DNA of 64,000 nucleotides from Carboxylicivirga sp. (GCA_025210475.1 JAOARW010000046.1:310001-374000), one strand, 5' to 3'. Counted from the first letter of the stretch, positions 28,332-37,955 are shown. The notes: generated by a model from the sequence alone, not told the origin. A program made the numbers and translations.

Positions 28332-28409
28332 GGGAAAGTTTGATGGAATCATTTTCTAAGAATTAAAAGGGCCTTTAGTTTTAAGCAATAGAAATTAAAA
28401 GACTTAATA

Positions 28410-31055
28410 ATGAGTAGACATAAATTACTGTACTTAGTAATGCTTGGCTTATGCTGGGCATTCGTTTTACAGGCGAAGAACTTGCCTAATAAGCTTGAAT
28501 ATTCCAAAGCAGGCTATTTTTCAGTTGCTAATGGTGAACGTCAGGTGGCGAGTTTTAATGTGGGATGGCGTTTTCTGAAAGGGGACGTAATTGGAGCTGA
28601 ACTTCCTGGATACGATGATTCATCATGGCCCATAGTCAATTGTCCTCATGGGCTTGAATATTTACCCGATAATGCCAGTGGTTTGGTCAATTATGTTGGA
28701 AAAGCCTGGTACCGTAAGCATTTTACTTTAGATAAAAAGTATAAAAGCAAGGTCAATAAGTTGCACTTCGAGGCCGTAATGGGCAAAAGTAAAGTATGGG
28801 TAAATGGTACTTTGGTACATGAGCAGTTTGGTGGTTATTTACCTTTTTCAATCGATTTAAACCCATACATTAGATTTGCTAAAGAGAATGTTGTGGTGGT
28901 AATGACGGATAATAGTGATGATCCAACTTACGGACCTGGTAAACCACAATCGCAGGTTGATTTCTCATATTTTGGTGGTATTTATCGCGATGTTTGGTTG
29001 GTCACCACCAATGCGGTTTTTGTTACAAATCCTAATGATGTTAACATGCCAGCCGGTGGAGGTATTTTATCAGAAATAAAATTACCTTCGAAAGATCAGG
29101 CACAGCTTAATCTGAAAGTCAACTTAAGCAATGCATCATCAAAAAAGAAAACAGGAAGAGTACATGTGCAGCTTAAAGATACCAATGATAAGGTTGTTGC
29201 AGAAAGCGAGAAGGATTATCAATTAGATAAACAAAATACAGCTAATGTTGAGGTAGAATTAACAGTTAATCATCCGCAACTTTGGACACCCTGGTCTCCA
29301 ACTCTGTACAAAGTGGAGGTAAATGTTTTGGATGATGCATCAAAAACGATGGATGCAGTGGCCATCAAAACCGGACTGAGAACCATTGAATTTAAAGGGA
29401 ATAAAGGATTCTTTTTAAATGGGGAGAAATATCCCGGCAAATTGATTGGAGGTAATCGTCATCAGGATTACGCAACCTTGGGTAACGCTTTGCCAAACAG
29501 TGGTCAGTGGCGCGATGCCTTGTTGCTTAAAAAGGCAGGCATGGATGTTGTGCGAACAGGACATTACCCTCCCGATCCGGCTTTCATGGATGCCTGTGAT
29601 GCTCTTGGTATTTTTATTGTGATGCCAACACCAGGCTGGCAGTTCTGGAACAAAGATCAGGTTTTTGTAAACAACATTTATAAGGATATTCGTGCCATGG
29701 TGCGTCGCGATCGCAATCGCCCGTGTATGTTACTCTACGAACCAATTCTGAATGAAACCCATTATCCTGATTGGTTTGCCAAGGCGGTACATCAGTTGGT
29801 ACATGAAGAACGACCCGTTAGTGGTACCTATACAGCTTGTGATAGCCATCTGACGGGGCATGAGTATTTCGATGTGCTTTATGCTCACCCACATAAGAAG
29901 AACATAGAAAGTATAAGCGATAAATGCATCTTCACCCGCGAATGGGGCGACAATGTTGATGACTGGAGCTCAAATAACTCAACAAGTCGTATTTTAAGGG
30001 AGTGGGGTGAAACGGCTCAGCTTATACAGGCAAAACACTATGGCGATCCGGAATATGATTTTACCAGTCTTGAAAAAATGGCCAATATGCCGGATCATTA
30101 TGTTGGAGGGACCATGTGGCACGCCATGGATCATCAGCGTGGATGTTTCACCATTCCTTTTTATGGAGGGGTAATGGATGTTTTTCGTCTGCCAAAGTAT
30201 TCGTACCACCTGTTTGCCAGCCAGCGAAAAGTATCACAAGGATACGAGCCAATGGTTTATATTGCCCATGAGATGAGCCAGGCTTCCACAGCCGACGTGA
30301 GTGTTTATACCAACTGCGAAGCGGTTCGACTGATAAAATATGAGCGCGACACAGTTTATGCCAAAGTAGCTGACTTAAATAAAAAAATGGCGAGCCCGAT
30401 AGTAACCTTCAAGGATTTCTGGCATTTTATGGAGATGAAGCCGATTACAAGAGCCAAAAATTTCGATAAAGTAACTTTTATTGCTGAAGGTCTGATTGAC
30501 GGCAAGGTAGTGGCCCGCCAGGTAAAACGCCCATCGTACAAACCTTCCAAAATCGTATTAAAAGTTTTGGATGAAGGGATTGATTTAGTGGGCAATGGTT
30601 CAGATGTAATGCCAGTTGTTGCTTATGTCACAGATCGTTGGGGTGAAGTTAAAAGATTGGATGATCATTACATAAAATGTGAAGTGAGTGGCGAAGGGGA
30701 ATTGATTGCCCCCAATAAGGAATCATTAAACCCACGGAAAACACAATGGGGTACAGCGCCTTTCTTAATACGATCAACAATGAAACCAGGGAAGGTAATT
30801 GTTCGGGCGAAGATTGTCAATGAAGCATCCGGAACCTTAACACCAGCTGAACTCGTTTTTGAAAGTGTTGCAAGCACAGATAAGATGGTCTATTCTGAAA
30901 TTGGGAGCGAAGCAAATTCGGAATTACAATCATCAGGCACTGCCAGTGACAATGATTTGAAAATGGAGATTAAACGATTACAAAGTGAATTGAACGATTT
31001 ACGTATGGAAGTAGTTGGTAAACAGCAGCAAGATATGGAGAAGCTTACAAAGTAA
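28410..31055 (+). CDS. GH2 beta-glycosidase with C-terminal coiled coil (copy 2)
   Basis: An 881-residue paralogue of the protein at 18164 with the same domain order and a signal peptide (W-A-F-V-L-Q-A-K). The acid/base is Glu449 in P-I-L-N-E-T-H-Y-P-D and the nucleophile is probably Glu511 in F-T-R-E-W-G-D. The first 200 residues and the barrel align closely with copy 1 (N-V-G-W-R-F, A-W-Y-R-K-H-F-T, F-G-G-Y-L-P-F-S). The C-terminus again ends in a predicted coiled coil (L-K-M-E-I-K-R-L-Q-S-E-L-N-D-L-R-M-E) that differs in sequence from copy 1. It has its own upstream operator-like cluster and a terminator downstream, so it is probably a separate transcription unit. Confidence 0.88.
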   Translation: MSRHKLLYLVMLGLCWAFVLQAKNLPNKLEYSKAGYFSVANGERQVASFNVGWRFLKGDVIGAELPGYDDSSWPIVNCPHGLEYLPDNASGLVNYVGKAWYRKHFTLDKKYKSKVNKLHFEAVMGKSKVWVNGTLVHEQFGGYLPFSIDLNPYIRFAKENVVVVMTDNSDDPTYGPGKPQSQVDFSYFGGIYRDVWLVTTNAVFVTNPNDVNMPAGGGILSEIKLPSKDQAQLNLKVNLSNASSKKKTGRVHVQLKDTNDKVVAESEKDYQLDKQNTANVEVELTVNHPQLWTPWSPTLYKVEVNVLDDASKTMDAVAIKTGLRTIEFKGNKGFFLNGEKYPGKLIGGNRHQDYATLGNALPNSGQWRDALLLKKAGMDVVRTGHYPPDPAFMDACDALGIFIVMPTPGWQFWNKDQVFVNNIYKDIRAMVRRDRNRPCMLLYEPILNETHYPDWFAKAVHQLVHEERPVSGTYTACDSHLTGHEYFDVLYAHPHKKNIESISDKCIFTREWGDNVDDWSSNNSTSRILREWGETAQLIQAKHYGDPEYDFTSLEKMANMPDHYVGGTMWHAMDHQRGCFTIPFYGGVMDVFRLPKYSYHLFASQRKVSQGYEPMVYIAHEMSQASTADVSVYTNCEAVRLIKYERDTVYAKVADLNKKMASPIVTFKDFWHFMEMKPITRAKNFDKVTFIAEGLIDGKVVARQVKRPSYKPSKIVLKVLDEGIDLVGNGSDVMPVVAYVTDRWGEVKRLDDHYIKCEVSGEGELIAPNKESLNPRKTQWGTAPFLIRSTMKPGKVIVRAKIVNEASGTLTPAELVFESVASTDKMVYSEIGSEANSELQSSGTASDNDLKMEIKRLQSELNDLRMEVVGKQQQDMEKLTK

Positions 31056-31105
31056 GAAAAAATAATAGATGTTATCACTTTGCTATTAAGTGATATTAAT
31101 AATTG

Positions 31106-31138
31106 AAAGAGGCATATTCCAGGATATAGCCTCTTTTT
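31106..31138 (+). terminator. Terminator after GH2 copy 2
   Basis: Arms AAAGAGGC and GCCTCTTT, with inner TAT/ATA pairing, followed by TTTTT. It closes the enzyme block before quartet 2. Confidence 0.85.
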
Positions 31139-31221
31139 GGCTTGATAAAATATTGATAAGCTAAGGTGCTTTTTGATGATATATGTACATGAACACATCC
31201 ACTTAACCGGAAGAGGAATTA

Positions 31222-31785
31222 ATGGAAAAGGAACTTGTAAACAAAATTAAAGACGGCGATCAGCAGGCTTTTGAGCTGCTCTACAGACGATATTACAAAC
31301 GCATGTGTGTGTTTGCATTTAAGTTTTTAAGGCAGGAAGATTTGGCAGAAGAAGTGGTTCAGGAGGTTTTTCTTAATATCTGGAAAAACAAGGCGAAAAT
31401 TCGAACCAATACCTCTTTTCAGAGTTATCTGTTTCAGTCTGTTCAAAACAGAAGCATTAATTCTTTAGAGCACGAAAAAATCAAGAAAAATTACGCAGAA
31501 GTAATGATGGTTGCCTATCAGGATGGCTTTAATACAGAAAATACGGATTCATTACTTAATCAGGAGTTGGAGCAACTGGTATATTCAACGCTTGAAAATC
31601 TACCTCCCAAGTGTCGGAAAATATTCATCATGAGCAGGTTTGAAGGGAAAAAATACAAAGAAATTGCTGATGAACTTTCCATATCGGTGAAAACTGTAGA
31701 AACGCAAATTGGTCGCGCATTATCAGTTTTCAGAAAGGCTCTAAGTGCTTATTTATCTGTGTTATTGCTGATGCTCGTGAAATAA
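31222..31785 (+). CDS. ECF sigma factor, quartet 2
   Basis: A complete 187-residue FecI-type sigma factor. Region 2 runs from about 10 to 75 with L-A-E-E-V-V-Q-E-V-F-L-N-I-W-K-N-K, and region 4 from about 115 to 170 with Y-K-E-I-A-D-E-L-S-I-S-V-K-T-V-E. The N-L-P-P-K-C-R-K-I-F-I-M-S-R-F-E-G linker is shared with the sigma factors of quartets 3 and 4. FecR follows after 50 bp, the shortest sigma-FecR gap of the four and the only one without a terminator-like hairpin. Confidence 0.95.
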   Translation: MEKELVNKIKDGDQQAFELLYRRYYKRMCVFAFKFLRQEDLAEEVVQEVFLNIWKNKAKIRTNTSFQSYLFQSVQNRSINSLEHEKIKKNYAEVMMVAYQDGFNTENTDSLLNQELEQLVYSTLENLPPKCRKIFIMSRFEGKKYKEIADELSISVKTVETQIGRALSVFRKALSAYLSVLLLMLVK

Positions 31786-31835
31786 TTTAAATTTTTTGTA
31801 GGGGTAATATCAATGTTAACTGTAATGCTAATACA

Positions 31836-32852
31836 ATGGATCTGGAGAACAAATATAAAATTCTTATACAGCGGTTTATTCTTAACGAAGCTGATGAAAA
31901 TGAAACCGATGAATTAAAGCAATGGTTGAATGCATCTGAAGCTAACAGGCGAGCTTTTGACGCTTATAATAGTAGTTGGAGTCTTTCGGTTAACTCTAAG
32001 CTTGAGAGTAAATTCAACGTAGATGCGGGGTGGCGACAAATTCAGCAAAGCATCAAAAATACCGAAGATAATAAACAACAATCAACAAAGAGGGGGAAAA
32101 GAACCAAACTCTATTTCTGGCAATCGGCTGCCGCTTTATTGGCCATCACTTTATGTGTGTCGAGTCTCTATAATTTGAAAGATTCGCTATTCGATCAGCA
32201 ATCCCAATGGGTGACAATAAAGGTGCCATATGGTGAAAAAACAGAGGTAGAGCTTGCAGATGGTACATTAATATGGCTTAATTCCAATAGCCAGTTACGT
32301 TATCAGCAAAACAAATTTGGTTCAGAAAGGCGGCAAGTATTTTTGGATGGGGAAGGTTATTTTAATGTTGCTCATGGTGAAAAACCATTTTATGTAGCAT
32401 TAGGCGAGGCTAAAATAAGGGTGTATGGAACCCTTTTTAATGTTTCGGCTTATGCTTATCAGGCACAAATAAAAACAACTTTGGAAAAAGGAAGCATTGG
32501 ATTTATTCCCTTTGAAGATGCGGAGGTGACCAGATTAAAACCCGGTGAGCGTTTAATTTACACGAAAAGTAACCGGGAAATACAATTAAATTCCATCACA
32601 GAAAAAGAGTTCTCAACCTGGCATCATCCGGTTCTTAAGTTCAATAATACACCATTTGTGGAAGTGGTTGCTCAATTAGAACAATGGTTTGAAATACAAA
32701 TTCAATTGGAGGAAGGTTTGCATTATTCACAGCGCTACACCATGACCATCAAAAACGAAACTTTAAAAGAGGTATTGGATTTGATGAAACTCACTACACC
32801 GATGAAATATAAAATACAGGAAAATAAAATAGAGATATATAATCACAAATAG
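31836..32852 (+). CDS. FecR-family anti-sigma factor, quartet 2
   Basis: A 338-residue protein with a cytoplasmic N-terminal domain (about 1-85, E-L-K-Q-W-L-N-A-S-E-A-N), one membrane segment (about 93-112), a FecR domain (V-P-Y-G-E-K-T-E-V-E-L-A-D-G-T, about 125-225) and a C-terminal DUF4974-type domain (F-N-N-T-P-F-V-E-V-V-A-Q-L-E, about 265-335). It should hold the upstream sigma factor until the STN domain of the downstream SusC signals. Confidence 0.94.
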   Translation: MDLENKYKILIQRFILNEADENETDELKQWLNASEANRRAFDAYNSSWSLSVNSKLESKFNVDAGWRQIQQSIKNTEDNKQQSTKRGKRTKLYFWQSAAALLAITLCVSSLYNLKDSLFDQQSQWVTIKVPYGEKTEVELADGTLIWLNSNSQLRYQQNKFGSERRQVFLDGEGYFNVAHGEKPFYVALGEAKIRVYGTLFNVSAYAYQAQIKTTLEKGSIGFIPFEDAEVTRLKPGERLIYTKSNREIQLNSITEKEFSTWHHPVLKFNNTPFVEVVAQLEQWFEIQIQLEEGLHYSQRYTMTIKNETLKEVLDLMKLTTPMKYKIQENKIEIYNHK

Positions 32853-32876
32853 CCTATGGAATAAAAGTTAATGCTA

Positions 32877-32967
32877 ACAAAAAAGGAAAGTGCGGTAACA
32901 CTTTCCTATGCTATGAGTGTGCGGTAACACACTTTCAATTAATAATCTCCCGGTATGGGAAATAATT
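32877..32967 (-). ncRNA. Predicted antisense RNA / minus-strand terminator in susC leader, quartet 2
   Basis: The 9-bp arms AGGAAAGTG (32884) and CACTTTCCT (to 32907) enclose CGGTAA. Read on the minus strand, the stem is followed directly by TTTTTTG, a strong terminator; the plus strand has only TATGCTATG. A second hairpin (AGTGTG / CACACT, 32916-32933) has the identical loop CGGTAA and shares the 12-mer GTGCGGTAACAC with the first. A minus-strand TAATTTTG (plus 32975-32982) overlaps the susC start and could act as a -7 element, giving an RNA of about 90 nt. This is the clearest of the four cases. Confidence 0.5.
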
Positions 32968-32981
32968 ACAAACACAAAATT

Positions 32982-35900
32982 ATGAAAAAATCACAGTTAT
33001 TCATTGACAGTGGAGGATCTTATCTGTCGAAATGGATTAAAATTATGAAGTTAATAACTATTTTTTTGTTGGTGGCGGCCATACATATATCCGCCGGTAC
33101 AAATGCCCAGCAAAGCAAATTAAACCTTAAGCTGACGAAATCATCACTTAAAGAGGCTTTAAGCATTATTGAAAAGCAAAGTGATTATACGTTTTTGTAT
33201 AATGATGCTTCAATAAATATGAATAAAGAGGTGTCTGTTGATGCCCAAAATGCTACAATCATCAAGGTAATGGATGAATTGCTTGATGATTCGAACGTTG
33301 CTTATAAAATTGTTAACAACCAGGTTGTACTCATGTTGAAGGAGGGCAATCAGAATAGCCTTTTGCAAGAACAAAAAAGAACAATTAAGGGTAAAGTAAC
33401 AGATGTAAGCGGAGAACCCTTGCCGGGCGTAAATGTTTATGCCAAGAGCGATCCAACGAAAGGGGTGATATCTGGAGTTGATGGAAGCTATGAGTTCCTT
33501 TTAAGTGAAGGTGAGAGCGAAATAGTATTTTCTTATATTGGATTTGAAGAGCAGGTAATTAGTGTCGCTAATCGAGTTGAAATAAATGTGACCTTGGTTG
33601 AAGATGTTACCGGACTGGATGAAGTAATGATTGTTGGTTATGGCACACAGATCAAGAGAGAAGTTACTGGTTCTATCCAACAAGTTGATGCAGAAGACTT
33701 AAAAAACATGCCGGTAAATCAAGTAACTCAGGCAATGCAAGGTAAGGTTTCGGGTGTGCAGATTAGTCAAACTACCGGAACACCTGGAGAATCTTTAAAA
33801 ATACGAGTAAGAGGACAATCCTCTGTTTCTGCTGGTAGTGATCCTTTATATGTGGTTGATGGATTTCCAATTCCAGATGGTATAAATAATTTGAATCCAA
33901 ATGAGATTGAAAGTATTACCATATTGAAAGATGCTAGTTCGACATCGCTTTATGGTTCAAGAGCAGCTAATGGCGTAGTATTGATTCAGACGAAGAGCGC
34001 TAACAAAGATGGTTTAAATGTTGGTATTAGCTCATATTATGGTGTTCAGGTAGTACCTGATAAAGGACGGCCTGATGTGATGAACGCGACTGAATTTGCG
34101 CAGTTTAAAAAAGAGTATGCTATTGAAAATAATATTGAAATAGATCCTTTGTATCAAAATCCAGAAGTTCATGGAAAAGGAACAGATTGGTATGATGTGT
34201 TGCTAAGAAAAGCACAGATTCAAGATCATAACCTTACAATTCAGCAAAAAAATGAACATGGTGCTTTCTCTGCTGTTGTTGGTTTGCTTGATCAAGAAGG
34301 TGTAATGTTGAACAGTGAGTACAAAAGATACTCAGGTCGTTTGAATTCATATTGGAATTTACATGAAAAAGTGAAGCTTGGGTTTAACCTTTCAGGTAAC
34401 TATAGCGAAAGCACTAATGCTAAAACTGATGGATCACTATGGGGAGGTGGTATTTTACAAAGTGCTTTATTAACCACCCCGATTGCGCCTCACAAAAATC
34501 CAGATGGGACAATTCCTGAAACAGCAACAGGACCTGGTTTGTTTCCAAACCCAAACTGGTACAATGTGATTAAGAATGCAGATAGTAAGTACGAAAAAGT
34601 GAACTTAACTACCAATCTGTATTTAGAGTTCAAGCCAATTAAAGATTTAACTATTAAATCGACGATAAACGCTAACTTAATTGATAAGGATAGTGATCAG
34701 TTTTTTAATGACCAAATGGGAGGTTTATTCGCACCACCACCTCGTCCTATGAGAGCGTATAGTGCAAGAGAAAAACAGAAAACATGGGTAACAGAGCACA
34801 CGGCAACCTATCTGAAGTCATTGAATAATCACAATTTCAATATTTTGCTTGGTTTTTCAGCTGAGGAAAGGAATTATGGGAGGTTCGATTTAAATGCTAA
34901 TGACTTCGCAGATGATTTAATTAAAAATTTTGGTGCAGTTCCTTCAGAAAAACAAAGCATCGGCGAAAAGTGGTACGAAAGCTCCTTAGTGTCTTACTTT
35001 TCACGTTTAAATTATAATTTTAACAGCAAATATTTTGCCTCTTTTGCTGTTCGTAGAGATGGTTCTTCTAGATTTGGTAGTGACAATCGATATGGTACTT
35101 TCCCATCAGGATCTCTTGGTTGGATTGTATCTGAAGAAGGTTTCTTCGATAATCTTGACTTCATCAATTTGTTAAAGATACGAGCAAGTTACGGTGTAAC
35201 AGGTAATAATCAAATTGGTGATTATGCACATTTAGGACTAGTAGGTATTAGCAATGCAGTATTTAATAATAACTTAGAGAATGGGCGTGCAGTATCATCT
35301 ATTGGTAATTCAGAACTTAATTGGGAAGAAACTAAACAGTTTGATTTTGGTTTTGATTTAGGATTGTGGGCGAACAGAATTAATTTCACTTACGATTATT
35401 ATCAGAAAAATACGACTGATTTATTATTTAACGTACCAATTCCTCGTACAAGTGGATTTGGTTCTATCTTAACAAATTTGGGGGAAATCAAGTTTTGGGG
35501 GTATGAATTTGTTTTAAACACCAAAGTACTAACAGGGCCAGTAAAAGTTGATTTGGATTTAAATTACAGTTATCAGGATAATGAAATATTAGCCCTTGAC
35601 ACACCAGATGGTAAATTAATTGGCGGTCGACACATTAATAGAGTTGGTGAGCGTATCGGTCAATGGTATGGTTTAATTCAAGATGGTGTTTTTAGAAATC
35701 AAGCAGAATATGATAAATATCCTCATCATCAGGGTGCTCAGGTTGGTACTATAAGGTATAGGGATGTTGATAATAGCGGAGATATTGATCGTTCAGATGA
35801 TAGAACAGTATTAGGGAATTCTATACCATCGAGCCTATTTGGATTTACTTTAAATGCTAATTACAAAAATTGGGATTTAGTTGTTGTAGGCTCTGGTGCA

Positions 35901-36323
35901 GCCGGATATAAAGTGCTTAGCACTGTGATTACAAATGGTGCAAATACAGATGGCGTATTCAATATGAATCGTGATATAAAATATCGATGGAGATCACCTG
36001 AAAATCCAGGAAAAGGTTTATATGGTAAAACTTTAGCAGGAACAACAGCACCTGAAAGAGAATGGTTTAGTGATCGAATGATTCACGATGCAAAGCATCT
36101 AATGATTAAAAATATAACATTAGGTTATACTGTACCATTGAAATCATCATTGATTAATGAATTGCGTGTTTATAGCAGCGTGCAACAGGCATTTGTTTTT
36201 ACAGATTATCCCGGTGGTAATCCAGAAGCGGGTGCGAGTAATAATGCTTTAGAAGGTGGTGTTGATAATGTAACATATCCGGTTCCTAGAACATGGACAT
36301 TTGGAATTAACCTTAATTTCTAA
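32982..36323 (+). CDS. SusC-family TonB-dependent transporter with STN domain, quartet 2
   Basis: I start at 32982 (1113 residues) rather than the in-frame ATG at 32955, because the context ATTATGAAAAAA matches the other three susC starts. A long n-region precedes the signal core (about 24-40). STN follows (about 45-110), then the carboxypeptidase-like domain (about 125-205), the D-E-V-M-I-V-G-Y-G segment (about 213), plug and barrel, ending F-G-I-N-L-N-F. A 68-bp stretch in the carboxypeptidase-like domain is nearly identical at DNA level to susC of quartet 4. susD follows 21 bp later. Import pair of unknown substrate; no enzyme gene is attached to this quartet. Confidence 0.95.
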   Translation: MKKSQLFIDSGGSYLSKWIKIMKLITIFLLVAAIHISAGTNAQQSKLNLKLTKSSLKEALSIIEKQSDYTFLYNDASINMNKEVSVDAQNATIIKVMDELLDDSNVAYKIVNNQVVLMLKEGNQNSLLQEQKRTIKGKVTDVSGEPLPGVNVYAKSDPTKGVISGVDGSYEFLLSEGESEIVFSYIGFEEQVISVANRVEINVTLVEDVTGLDEVMIVGYGTQIKREVTGSIQQVDAEDLKNMPVNQVTQAMQGKVSGVQISQTTGTPGESLKIRVRGQSSVSAGSDPLYVVDGFPIPDGINNLNPNEIESITILKDASSTSLYGSRAANGVVLIQTKSANKDGLNVGISSYYGVQVVPDKGRPDVMNATEFAQFKKEYAIENNIEIDPLYQNPEVHGKGTDWYDVLLRKAQIQDHNLTIQQKNEHGAFSAVVGLLDQEGVMLNSEYKRYSGRLNSYWNLHEKVKLGFNLSGNYSESTNAKTDGSLWGGGILQSALLTTPIAPHKNPDGTIPETATGPGLFPNPNWYNVIKNADSKYEKVNLTTNLYLEFKPIKDLTIKSTINANLIDKDSDQFFNDQMGGLFAPPPRPMRAYSAREKQKTWVTEHTATYLKSLNNHNFNILLGFSAEERNYGRFDLNANDFADDLIKNFGAVPSEKQSIGEKWYESSLVSYFSRLNYNFNSKYFASFAVRRDGSSRFGSDNRYGTFPSGSLGWIVSEEGFFDNLDFINLLKIRASYGVTGNNQIGDYAHLGLVGISNAVFNNNLENGRAVSSIGNSELNWEETKQFDFGFDLGLWANRINFTYDYYQKNTTDLLFNVPIPRTSGFGSILTNLGEIKFWGYEFVLNTKVLTGPVKVDLDLNYSYQDNEILALDTPDGKLIGGRHINRVGERIGQWYGLIQDGVFRNQAEYDKYPHHQGAQVGTIRYRDVDNSGDIDRSDDRTVLGNSIPSSLFGFTLNANYKNWDLVVVGSGAAGYKVLSTVITNGANTDGVFNMNRDIKYRWRSPENPGKGLYGKTLAGTTAPEREWFSDRMIHDAKHLMIKNITLGYTVPLKSSLINELRVYSSVQQAFVFTDYPGGNPEAGASNNALEGGVDNVTYPVPRTWTFGINLNF

Positions 36324-36344
36324 TTAATACTAACATTAAAAAAT

Positions 36345-37868
36345 ATGAAATATTCAAAATATATAATCGCATGTGTGATTGTTGGTATGTCATTATTTTC
36401 TTGTTCCGATGACTTTTTAACAATATACCCAGATGATGCGATAGCAAGTGATTCTTTTTTCTCAAATGAGAAAGAAATCGCTCAAGGTGTTGTTGGTGCA
36501 TATGCTCCATTAAGAAGTATTGTATCAAATGATTATTTGTTCGCTGAAATGCGAACTGATAATACACAGTTTATCTATGATCCATCTGACCGTGGAGGTT
36601 CATCTAATGAAGAGTATGCTGAATTTTTAGATACAGAGCATTCAGGACAAGTCAGTCACAAGTACAATTCATGTTACGATTTAATTGCTAAAGCCAATAA
36701 GGTAATAGAAAGTGTTCCCAAAGTTGGGTTTGAAGATCCTAATGTTGGTAAAAACTATTTGGCACAAGCTCATTTCTTACGCGCATATGCTTATTTTCAT
36801 TTAACAAGTTATTTTGGAGATGTGCCTATTGTTACTAAGCCAGTTACAACTTATGGTGGGGCATTTGTACAAAGATCAGCAAAGGCCGAAGTTTTAAGTT
36901 TAGTGTTAGCAGACCTGGAAGTGGCTTTAAATGGCTTACCGGATGTTAGTTTGGTGCCAGAAGCTGAGCTTGGGAGAGCAACAAAAGGAGCTGCACAAAT
37001 GTTGAAAGCAATGGTGTATTTTAGTCAACGTGAATACAAAGTTGCAGAACAGGAATTTATGAAAGTTAAAGGGTATAGCCTAATTGGTTCATATGCCGAT
37101 CTTTGGAAATTAGAAAATAAAAATAATGAAGAATCGATTTTTGAAGTTCAGTATCAAACAACAGATGATCAGGCTTACAGTAATGCGTTTTTCTATATTT
37201 TCTTACCGAAGGTGCAAAATACAGAGTTGATAACAGGCGTTGACCCTCAAGTAAACGGTGGTCATCGTGGATATAACACTGCAACTCCAGATTTAATTGC
37301 ATGTTATGAAGAAGGTGATGAGCGTTTTGATGCAACAATCGCGTATTGTTCTACTGATTTAGTTGCTGATCCAACGATTTATAAAGTAACGGAATTTCCA
37401 TACTGTGTAAAGTATTTTGCACCCCATCAAAAGAAGGATAGGGTAGGAAGTAACTGGCCGATCTGGAGATATGCCGAAGTTTTGTTAAACATAGCTGAAT
37501 GTCGTAATGAGCAAAATGATCCTGATGGAGCAATAACTCTTATTAATCAGGTTCGCTCACGTGCTGGACTGGGTGAAGCACCTAAAGGTAATCAATCGCA
37601 TGTCAGGAAAGTATTGGATAAAGAACGTCGAACTGAATTTGCTTTTGAAAACAAGAGATGGTTTGACTTAATACGAACACAACAAGCTGTAAAAGTATTA
37701 AATGACTTTGGAGCGAAAGTAAAAGCTGAGCCAACTAAGTATTATTATCATCAAGGATATACTTTAATTCCTGAAGCATTTAATGTAACTAGTGAAAGGT
37801 TATTATTCCCGATTCCTCAAAGAGAAAGGGATGTTAATAAAGAACTAACCCAGAATCCTGGGTATTAA
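36345..37868 (+). CDS. SusD-family glycan-binding lipoprotein, quartet 2
   Basis: A 507-residue lipoprotein (G-M-S-L-F-S-C-S-D-D-F-L, Cys about 20) with the SusD helical repeats (A-Q-A-H-F-L-R-A-Y-A-Y-F-H-L) and the C-terminal signature (W-R-Y-A-E-V-L-L-N-I-A-E, D-K-E-R-R-T-E-F-A-F-E-N-K-R-W-F-D-L-I-R, terminal Q-N-P-G-Y). Its C-terminal part is the closest relative within the window of the susD fragment at 56857-57378. A strong terminator follows. Confidence 0.95.
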   Translation: MKYSKYIIACVIVGMSLFSCSDDFLTIYPDDAIASDSFFSNEKEIAQGVVGAYAPLRSIVSNDYLFAEMRTDNTQFIYDPSDRGGSSNEEYAEFLDTEHSGQVSHKYNSCYDLIAKANKVIESVPKVGFEDPNVGKNYLAQAHFLRAYAYFHLTSYFGDVPIVTKPVTTYGGAFVQRSAKAEVLSLVLADLEVALNGLPDVSLVPEAELGRATKGAAQMLKAMVYFSQREYKVAEQEFMKVKGYSLIGSYADLWKLENKNNEESIFEVQYQTTDDQAYSNAFFYIFLPKVQNTELITGVDPQVNGGHRGYNTATPDLIACYEEGDERFDATIAYCSTDLVADPTIYKVTEFPYCVKYFAPHQKKDRVGSNWPIWRYAEVLLNIAECRNEQNDPDGAITLINQVRSRAGLGEAPKGNQSHVRKVLDKERRTEFAFENKRWFDLIRTQQAVKVLNDFGAKVKAEPTKYYYHQGYTLIPEAFNVTSERLLFPIPQRERDVNKELTQNPGY

Positions 37869-37888
37869 TAAATAGAAGTATAGATGTT

Positions 37889-37918
37889 AAAGGGAGTTCG
37901 GATTCGGGCTCCCTTTTT
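37889..37918 (+). terminator. Terminator after susD of quartet 2
   Basis: Arms AAAGGGAGTTCG and CGGGCTCCCTTT pair over 12 positions with loop GATT and run into TTTTT. It ends quartet 2 with no enzyme gene attached. Confidence 0.9.
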
Positions 37919-37955
37919 ATTTAAATGTTTAGTAGTTAATGTTAAATAAAATGTC

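Noticed and set aside
32884..32933. Twin CGGTAA hairpins as the same operators as at 28287
   Set aside because: They share only CGGTAAC; the dyad arms differ and lack the central CG arrangement of the LacI-type sites.
32955..32981. Upstream ATG for susC of quartet 2
   Set aside because: The start at 32982 has the ATTATGAAAAAA context shared by the other susC genes; the upstream extension is not conserved.
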